Shown here: positions 56,837 through 64,000 of the stretch, piece by piece
How positions within the stretch are numbered: the stretch's first letter is position 1
Layout: the number at the start of each line of letters is the position of its first letter
Source of the DNA: Saposhnikovia divaricata
Taxonomy: Eukaryota; Streptophyta; Magnoliopsida; Apiales; Apiaceae
Assembly: GCA_036435485.1 (NCBI GenBank)
Contig: CM071595.1
Coordinates: 105,206,580-105,270,579, forward strand
Reading direction: 5' to 3'
DNA: 64,000 bases
Translations under genes and position numbers: made by a program
The notes under the pieces: model-generated
What the model saw: the letters and a program-made list of their open reading frames with translations, nothing else
Told to the model about the DNA's origin: nothing
Databases searched by the model: none

Positions 56837-57291
56837 TTATAGGAAATCTCGATAATATTACATATTAAGATCATTGAAGGATATTATCAAATATCTAAAA
56901 TAATTTTGAAAAACTTGACTAATAAATTAAATTTGTCAAGTCTTGAATTTTTTAAAATGTTTTACAATATTTGTAATACGGACTATAAATTAGTTATTAT
57001 TTATAGCACTACTAAAAATAAATATAAATTTGCAAAAATATTATTTGTAGCATTATTATTTTTAATCCGTAAGCGTATCAAAAAGTACATGAACCTCGTA
57101 AATGTATTAAAATGTACATGGTCCTTCGTAAGATAGAAGTCACATACATAACATACATGTAAAAATCTTAACAACTGACCGATTCTTTCAATTCCAAAGA
57201 AAAATTAAATATGATGTCGCTTCAGTTTTTTTTTTTTGAGCCCTGAAATCTCTTCTATAATATCTTTCGTTCTTAGTTCACTCCAGAGTAT
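56837..57291. other. AT-rich intergenic DNA
   Basis: No gene seen. Contains a T10-class run near 57225 and an imperfect echo of the sequence left of Tekay-2 (ACATATTAAGATC). Confidence 0.5.
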
Positions 57292-57592
57292 CTAAACCCT
57301 AAGAGAAATACTGGCTTCTTTGTTGGCATTCATCACTTCTTTTGTTATCTTTTCTTCTACCATCTTATGCTCTACATCGATTTAACGAAAGGCATCATCT
57401 GACATTCCTTTACATGGTTCAACACCCATATTGGATATTTTTAAGAGACATCCTTTGACTTTTTGAGTAAGAACCCGTTACTATTTTGATACAGTATTTG
57501 CATCTCCACTTTCTATTATCTCCACCAACAATTGGTACATCCAACACCTCAACATGATGCCATGAAGGTTTGTCATCTTTACTAGTAGCCAT
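57292..57592 (-). pseudogene. BED zinc finger remnant of a hAT-type transposase
   Basis: Minus-strand ATG at 57592 opens MATSKDDKPSWHHVEVLD, then a CX2C pair in WRCKYC followed by GSYSK, the start of a BED-type zinc finger as found at the N-terminus of plant hAT transposases. A one-base insertion follows near 57470; in the next frame it continues VKGCLLKISNMGVEPC, where the usual histidine of GHLL is Cys. A stop lies at 57384-57382 and another at 57294-57292 after a Lys/Glu-rich stretch. The catalytic part is absent. So it is a short, inactive fragment; a BED-domain host gene remnant is the alternative. Confidence 0.6.
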
Positions 57593-57765
57593 GATTTTCT
57601 TATAAAAATTGATATTTGGTTATACATGACATATTAAGGGGGGTCTGATTTAACACACCCCAAGAGAAGAAGATGAGCTTTAGAACTTGCCTTTAGTGTT
57701 GCTGATCGAGAAGAGGCTGATAGGGACTGTGCTATGATGTTTTACACTGGTGGTATATCTTTCAA

Positions 57766-58809
57766 TGTTGGGATTTATGGGTGATAGCTTAGAGACAACT
57801 TAACTAGTACTTAGTTTTGTTTGTATAGACTAAGTAGAACATAATGTCACAGCCATAGTGTGTCTTTATAATCGAATAAACTACTGTCATGTAATAATTG
57901 TATATCTTGGAAGAAGTTCATGCATTTGTTCAAGCCTCAAGACATACATAAGGAAGACAGAAAGAATAAATGTCACTGTCACAACATTGACAGTAACGTT
58001 ACAAGAAGACAACATGTTGCTAGGTCACGACAGCAAGTTTCATCTGACAGCAACATTGGCGGAAGCATGAAGATAGCAACATTCTCACACTTTGACATCA
58101 AGTTTGAAAGTCCCGACAGCATCATTGGCGATTACTTATATTGTCATCCAAGGAATATTCTCATGACAACAAGCTTGGCGTCAAAGGTTACTGTCTCAAT
58201 GGAATATTTGAATTGGGGATTTATCTCAGTCAAACCCGTGACAGTTTAGATGTTCAAGAAACAGATTTGCTGCATTTAGTCAAAGATTGTAGCAGACCTG
58301 CAAGACTACGACCGAAGCTTGAGAGACCACAAGACGAAGCTCGGCAATTCAAGAGTATGATAAGTCTACATCTACTAGAATTGTTTTAATTAGTTTTAGA
58401 AAGAACCCAGATTGCTTTATGCTTAATGATAGTCTGTTTGTATATCATTTTGGGAAAGTCACATGGGTGTGCAATTTGTAAGGAGCTGCCACTTGAAAAT
58501 GACAGCGGCTCCATAACCCATGTGATAAAGATGTTAGAAAAGATTAGTCTTTATAGATAAACATCTCTCATTATTTCTGTAATCGATTCAAAGAAGTCGA
58601 AACGTGAGAAAATACTTTTTCTCGAGGTTGTAGCAACACTTCGCAAAATAAATAAAAAATTTATTTTGTGAGAACATCTTGAGTTATCACTTGTGTTTGC
58701 ATTTCTTGTATAAATAGTTTACAATCTTTATCATTGTTGTTTAGGTAAAGATTTGGAATTATCTATATTGCATTCAACCCCCCTTCTACAATTTACTCCG
58801 GAACCAACA
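57766..58809 (+). repeat. 5' LTR of copia D
   Basis: About 1044 bp, from TGTTGGGATT to GGAACCAACA, next to the primer site. The right end is secure; the left end is chosen from the TGTTG...CCAACA symmetry because the other LTR is not visible. TATA box TATAAATA at 58709-58716; a hairpin with 10-bp arms CAAAATAAAT/ATTTATTTTG (58644-58668) just before it; repeated GACAG boxes at 57956-58120. Confidence 0.75.
58709..58716 (+). promoter_or_regulatory. TATA box of copia D LTR
   Basis: TATAAATA about 93 bp before the LTR end, as expected for a copia U3/R junction. Confidence 0.6.
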
Positions 58810-58811
58810 AC

Positions 58812-58823
58812 TGGTATCAAAGC
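58812..58823 (+). other. Primer binding site of copia D (tRNA-iMet, one mismatch)
   Basis: TGGTATCAAAGC; the consensus in the other three elements is TGGTATCAGAGC. A G-to-A change explains the mismatch. Confidence 0.85.
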
Positions 58824-58829
58824 AACAGA

Positions 58830-61336
58830 TTGACATACAAATCTGAGATCATTACGGGTATACAGAAGTCAAGTGGTATCAAGATTCCAGTGTTTGATAA
58901 AGAGAACTACAATTTTTGGAAAAGAAAAATCTTGTTATTTATCAAAGCTGAACATCCACTATATCTGGGAATTCTCGAGAATGGCCCATTTGTTCCGAAG
59001 AAAAAAGTAGTTGCTGCCATTGTGAATGGTGAAGTAACTCCAGCTCACTGCTTTCTAAGAGACCCTCAGAATACACAGAATCTGAGAAAGATAAGGTAGC
59101 CTTGGATGACTACTTACAACTCATCTTGCTTGATTCTCTCACACTGGACAAGGCCATGTGTGGAAATATTATGGGATGCTCATCTGCTAAAGAGATGTGG
59201 AGCAAGATAGAGTTTCTGTGTGAAGGAACTGAAGAGGTCAGAGAAAACCAAAGACAAATTCTTGTATCACAATATGAAGCTTTATGGCCAAGCCTGGTGA
59301 AGAGCTCACCCACATGTTTGAAAGATTCAGTAAGCTAATAGCTGAGTTACAAATTCATGGAAAGTTCTATGACAAAAAGGAGATTAATGTCAAGTTTCTG
59401 CTCACTCTTCCTGAGCACCTTGAGCATAAAATCACTGCCATAAGAGAAGGAATAAACTTAAATGATGTTTCTCTTGAGACCCTCTACGGTATACTTAAGT
59501 CATTTGAACTTGAACTCTTTCAGAAGAGAGCTATTCAAATTGGAGCCAAAGGAAAGATGGCAAACATGTCTAGTGCCCTTGTAGCTCAAGAGCCACTTGT
59601 TTCTCTGCCAAGTGAACCCTCACAAAGTTCACCATCAACACCAGTAACATCTCTGAAGATTGAGGAGGTGTTGGATGAGGAGGAGAAAGTGGTTTTACAG
59701 CTCAAAGATGTTGAAGATGAAGACTTCTATTCATTAGAAGAGATTGAAAGCATGGATAATCCAACCATGGCATATATGGCTAAAAGGTTTAACAATATAA
59801 AGTTCAGAAGAGATAAGCCATATAAGTCACAGGGTCAGACATCTAAGTTCAACAAGGAAAACTTTTCAAAAGCTGCTGGTGGTGCCATAAGAGGATAAGA
59901 GGAGGATACAAGACAGGAATGGTGGATAGGTCAAAGTTCAGATGCTACAACTGTAATGAGCTAGGTCATTTTGCCACAGAGTGCAGAAGGCCAAAACAGA
60001 ATTAAAAAAAATGGAGAAAGGGTCGAGAAGTCAGTTTAAAAGAAATCAAGGAAGAGCCGATGTGGCTGAAGGAAAATGCTGGGATGAATCTGATGATGAG
60101 GAAGAAGAAGAATATGTAAATCTAGCTCTCATGGCTAGATCTGATGATGAAGCATCAAGCTCCTCAAATCAGGTACCATCTCTCATTTTAAATGATATGT
60201 CTAAAACTGAGTATAAGCAAACTATTGAAGAATTAAGTGCTAAGATGTTTAATATTCATGTTAGTTTATCTGCTGCTAATGAAGAAATTGTTAAGTTAAT
60301 TGAACAGAATGAAACACTCAAGGAATTTAGAAATTCTTCCAAGTTAGTTCAGGAATATCATGAGAATCACATTGAGAACCAAAAAGTTTGAATAGGTTTC
60401 GACTATGGTAGGAGGCATGGTAAGGCAACTGTGATTGATGATTGTTCAGATGGTGATATTGTCAAACCTTATATTCTCAAGAGAGTTTGTAAACCCATTT
60501 TTAAAACTGTTCAAGCTGATTTTGATGAGAATTCCTTGCTCATCAAACAAGAGCTTCGTGATGAAGATGAGTGTATTGACAACACATCTACTAAAAGGAA
60601 AGGAACTGTCAAAACCCCCATAACAGAAACTTTACCAAACAATCAGACGGAATGTTCTAAAGAAGCTGTCAACAAGGATAAGACAGAAACTTTCAAAGAT
60701 ACTATCAAGAGAGTACCTAGGACAGCAACTTCCAAACCTACTGTCAAGACAGCAGGTATGAAAGGTATTGTCAAGGGTAACTCGACAGCAACTTCAGGAC
60801 ATACTGTCAACACAGATGCCTACAAGCCTAGGAATAGGAATGGCAAGCTAGGAATAGATAAGAAAAATGGCTATGCTTATGTCAAGAATGCCCCTAGGAA
60901 GCTTTGCAATAATTGTGGATCCTCTCAACACTTAACACATGTTTGTAAGAAACCAAATGATAACAAGGTTAATGTAACCAAGGTCAAAGGAAACTTACAC
61001 AGAACCCCCATCATGCAAATAACTATGAATGTTTGTAGTAACATTGACTGCATGCCATTCAAAATCACTGCCATGAGTACATGTGTTAATCTGCCTATTC
61101 TATCTACTGAACCATGCTCCTATATGCAAACTATTGAGACTTCTGAGCCTGCCAATGATGGTAAAAAGGCGGCTCCCACTGAGAAAAAGACCAAGTCTTA
61201 TTCTAAAACTGAGTGGGTAGCAAAAGAAGTCAAACAGGATGATTCAAGTGTTGATTCTAATGTGATAAACGATGATATAAAATGTGATGCTGTAACTGCA
61301 GGACCCAACAAGGATTGGGTACCAGATGCAAATTAA
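58830..61336 (+). pseudogene. Copia D gag, broken by frameshifts and a stop
   Basis: Gag begins next to the primer site (TYKSEIITGIQ); the original ATG is not obvious and may have been lost. Segments: 58830 to about 59066 (FDKENYNFWKRKILLFIKAE, gag core), 59070-59284 in another frame, 59284-59898 in the third (MFERFSKLIAELQ, FLLTLPEHLEHKI), a zinc knuckle CYNCNELGHFATEC at 59943-59984 in yet another frame, then 59981-60391 and 60392-61336 in one frame interrupted by TGA at 60389. A second knuckle CNNCGSSQHLTHVC lies near 60910. The last part is Thr/Lys-rich with repeated ACTGTCAA/GACAGCAAC words. The gag core and the two-knuckle layout match copia B. Confidence 0.85.
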
Positions 61337-61375
61337 ATATCATCTGTTTTGTAGGGCAAGAAAAAGAAACAAGTC

Positions 61376-63204
61376 ATGTGGATCATCGATAGTGGATGTT
61401 CTAGACACATGATAGGTGATAAAGCCCTGCTATCACACTATGTTGAGAAAGCTGGCCCAATCATAACTTTTGGAGACAATAGCAAAGGTTACACTGTGGG
61501 ATATGGCTGTTTGAAAATTGGAAATGTTGTCATTGAAGATATTGTTCTTGTAGATGGATTGAAGCACAACCTGCTCAGTGTCAGCCAATTCAGTGACAGA
61601 GGATTCAAGGTTGATTTTGACATGATGGTCTACAATATCTATCACAAGAAGGATGGAAGCCTTTCTCTGAAAGGAGTAAGAAAAGGAAGCTTGTTCATGG
61701 TAGACTTAAACTCTGCTAAGAAAGACAAGGTTTACTGTTTCTACAGTAAAGCAACAGTTGGTGATAGTATGCTTTGGCACAAGAAGCTCTCCCACCTCAA
61801 CTTCAAGACCATGAATATTTTAATGAAGAAGGAGTTGGTGAGAGGACTACCTCAACAAGAATTCTGTCAAAGAAGGATTGTGTAAGGACTATCAAATGGG
61901 AAAATTGAGAAGATCTCTACACAAGTCAAAGCAGCTAAACACCAACACTGAATCACTCAATCTGATTCATATGGATCTCTTTGGACCTGTTAATGTGCAA
62001 TCATTAGCAAGAAAGAGATATGCCTTAGTCATGGTAGATGACTATTCTAGGTACACCTGGGTAAAATTCCTAGAATCAAAGGATGAAGCTGTTCAAGAGA
62101 TCATTGATCACATCAGGGTTCTTGATAGAACTCCTAATGCAAAAGTTCAAAAACTGAGAAGTGACAATGGAACTGAGTTCAGAAATGCTACTCTTGGAAA
62201 CTTCTGCAAAGATGAAGGAATTGTTCAACAATTCTCTGCTGCTAGGACACCACAGTAAAATGGTATATTAGAAAGGAAGAACAGAACTTTCATTGAAGCT
62301 GCAAGAACTATGTTGAATGATGCAAAATTACCAACATACTTCTGGGCAGAAGCTATAACACAGCTTGTTACACACAGAACAAAACCTTAATCAACAAGAC
62401 TCATGGGAACACTCCTTACTATCTGTTGACTGGAAAGAAACCCATTGTCAAATACTTTCATGTATTTGGAAGCAAGTGTTTCATAATGATAAACAACCAT
62501 GAAAGAAAAGGAAAGTTTGATGCTAAAGCACATGAAGGTATTTTCATGGGATATGGATTAGAAAGGACTGCATATAGAGTCTATGTCATAGAACATAAAG
62601 TCATTGAAGAAAGTGTGAATGTCACATTTGATGAAACAAGTTTCCTGGACTGGAAGAAGGTGGTCAGATGCAGCCTCTGAGATTTGAGAATCAAGGACAC
62701 TTGGAAGAAGAAGAGATTGTTACTGAAGAACCATCTTGTACTCAAACTCTTGAGTTTGGAGGAGATGATGTCAACTCAAATAATGTTAATCAAACTCCAG
62801 CTCAGTCACAAACAATTACATCTAACCATGGAGCTGATGGTGACTCTGGAGATCTTGAAGAACATGGAGAAGACAACAATGTGGAAGAATCAATTCCTCA
62901 AGAAGGAACTGATCAAGCAGAACAGAATAGAAGCTTGCCCAGATCCATTAAATGGAACAAGGATCACACCTCTGATTTAATCATTGGCAATCCTTCCACT
63001 GGAGTGAGGACTAGAAGAAATGTCTCTCCTGACAACATGCTTTCCTGTTTTCTATCACAAATTGAGCCAAAGACAATTGATGAAGGATTGTTGGATTCTG
63101 ATTGGGTGATAGCTATGCAAGAGAAGCTCAAACAATTTGAAAGAAACAATGTGTGGAAACTAGTACCAAGACCTAAAGGGAAATCAGTTGTTGACACAAA
63201 ATGA
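61376..63204 (+). pseudogene. Copia D protease and integrase region, broken
   Basis: Starts in the same frame as the end of gag after TAA (61334) and TAG (61352). Protease DSGCSRHMIGD at 61385; pre-integrase WHKKLSHLNFKT; frameshift near 61860-61880; integrase core with HMDLFGPV, SDNGTEFRN and RTPQ, where TAA at 62256 stands in place of the expected Gln. ERKNRT follows in frame, then a shift near 62360. The remaining integrase C-terminus and acidic Asn/Glu-rich linker follow in two frames (62426-62680, 62668-63204). TGA at 63202 stands where the copia consensus has Trp. A copy this damaged cannot supply its own enzymes. Confidence 0.85.
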
Positions 63205-64000
63205 GTCTTCAGAAACAAGTTGGATGAAAGTGGAAATGTGATAAGAAATAAAGCAAGGCTAGTGGCCAAAGGATACTGTCAACAGGAGGGAATAGATTAT
63301 GATGAAACATTTGCACCTGTTGCCAGACTTGAAGCTAGCAGAATATTTCTAGCCTATGCTACACACTACAACTTCAAGGTATTCCAAATGGATGTCAAAA
63401 GTGCCTTTCTTAATAGAGATCTAGATGAGGAAGTGTATGTTGAAGAGCCACCTGGATTTAAAGATTCTGAGTTGTATGACTTTGTCTACAAGCTGTTCAA
63501 AGCACTTTATGGTTTGAAGCAAGCTCCTGGAGCTTGGTATGATACACTCTCTACCTTTCTATTGGAGAATCAATTTATAAGAGGTGTTGTGGATAAAACA
63601 CTATTCTACAAATATCAAGGCAAGGACATCATTCTGGTACAAATCTATGTTGATGACATAATCTTTGGTTCTATAAATGAAAATTTGTGTGAGAAGTTTT
63701 CATCTCTTATGAGGAACAAATATGAGATGAGTGTGATGGGAAAACTATCATTCTTTCTTGGTCTACAAATTTACCAAAAGTGTGATGGCATTTTCATTTG
63801 TCAAGCAAAATATGTCAAGGAACTGCTCAAGAAGTTCAACTTGGAAGATGCATCACCTGCCAAGACACCTATCTCTACTGCAACCAAACTGGATCTAGAT
63901 CCTAAAGGAAAGAAAGTGGACTCTAGTACGTATAGAGGCATGGTTGGATCACTGCTATATCTAACTGCTAGCAGCCCAGACATAATGTTTGCTACATGTC
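63205..64000 (+). pseudogene. Copia D reverse transcriptase, open to the window edge
   Basis: In frame with the preceding segment after the TGA at 63202 and open for 265 codons to the window end. RT motifs in order: [50 protein letters not shown] (catalytic Asp pair, near 63650), FFLGLQI, and [12 protein letters not shown], which leads into RNase H. The palm and the usual residues are present. The rest of RT, RNase H and any third ORF lie to the right of the window. It is called pseudogene because the upstream frame is broken. Confidence 0.9.

Larger units (their letters stand above)
57766..64000 (+). mobile_element. Copia D: SIRE-type Ty1/copia element, 5' part, decayed
   Basis: Plus-strand element running off the right edge. 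5' LTR 57766-58809, primer site 58812-58823, gag (two zinc knuckles), gag-pol junction with stops, protease, integrase and RT start. It resembles copia B in layout and protein motifs but is a different family by LTR. At least five frameshifts and several stops mean it is not functional, although the RT at the edge is open. Confidence 0.9.

Noticed and set aside
61318..61353. A ~39-nt intron in copia D between TGG/GTACCAG and TTTGTAG/GGC.
   Set aside because: Shorter than known functional plant introns, and the donor is poor; kept only as part of the gag-pol junction observation.

Overview
The window is plant nuclear DNA, almost certainly from a dicot with a large, retrotransposon-rich genome. 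The evidence is the mix of Ty3/gypsy chromoviruses (Tekay type), Ty1/copia elements of the SIRE/Maximus type, a Tat-lineage gypsy element, Helitron-like ends, a hAT-type BED finger remnant and a plant mobile domain fragment. An asterid such as an umbellifer fits my memory of similar SIRE extra ORFs, but the sequence alone does not prove it. No rRNA, tRNA, CRISPR array or bacterial-type gene was seen, and I found no intact ordinary host gene. Roughly three quarters or more of the window is LTR retrotransposon.

Left block (1-22380) is a three-level nest. A Tat-lineage element (right part 15123-22380) was cut in its integrase by SIRE copia A (1-1650 plus 13860-15122). Copia A was in turn cut by Tekay-1 (1651-13859, minus strand, 5-bp target duplication ATCCA, nearly identical 3.29-kb LTRs). 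The Tat part carries the integrase C-terminus, a 143-bp tandem array made of three ~48-bp subunits, and a multi-exon antisense gene (20940-17656) with its own TATA box, 5' UTR intron and GT-AG introns. It ends in a 951-bp LTR.

Centre (22381-44178): AT-rich DNA with two Helitron-like 3' ends (23535-23564 and 36266-36294). Copia B (24354-36162, minus, SIRE type, TSD ATATC, LTRs about 1.6% different) sits just inside the second. Copia B still shows gag, protease-integrase-RT-RNase H and a long third ORF, but carries many stops and several frameshifts. After it come a minus-strand stretch with repeated splice-like signals but no ORF (about 37.2-40.8 kb), a decayed plant mobile domain gene (41067-42936, plus) and a small MITE-like inverted repeat.

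Right block (44179-64000): Tekay-2 (44179-56831, plus, TSD CATAT) has an intact gag-pol with chromodomain and LTRs of equal length in which I saw no differences. Its LTRs run TA...CA instead of TG...CA. It is followed by a BED-finger hAT pseudogene (57592-57292, minus) and SIRE copia D (57766 to the window end, plus), whose 5' LTR, broken gag and broken pol are visible; RT is still open at the edge.

Main discovery candidate: both Tekay elements, though clearly different families, share the same predicted spliced leader gene upstream of gag. It has a non-coding first exon in the LTR, a ~2.2-kb intron inside the LTR, an 84-nt exon (12 nt plus ATG plus 24 codons, phase 0) near the LTR end, and an intron of 483 or 488 bp spanning LTR end, tRNA-iMet primer site and a (TA)n tract. 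An in-frame coiled-coil exon ending in a stop follows, and then another 3' splice-like site 3-4 nt before the gag ATG. Matching exon lengths, phases and intron lengths in two diverged families argue that this is real. It would explain the very long LTRs and how gag is reached by ribosomes.
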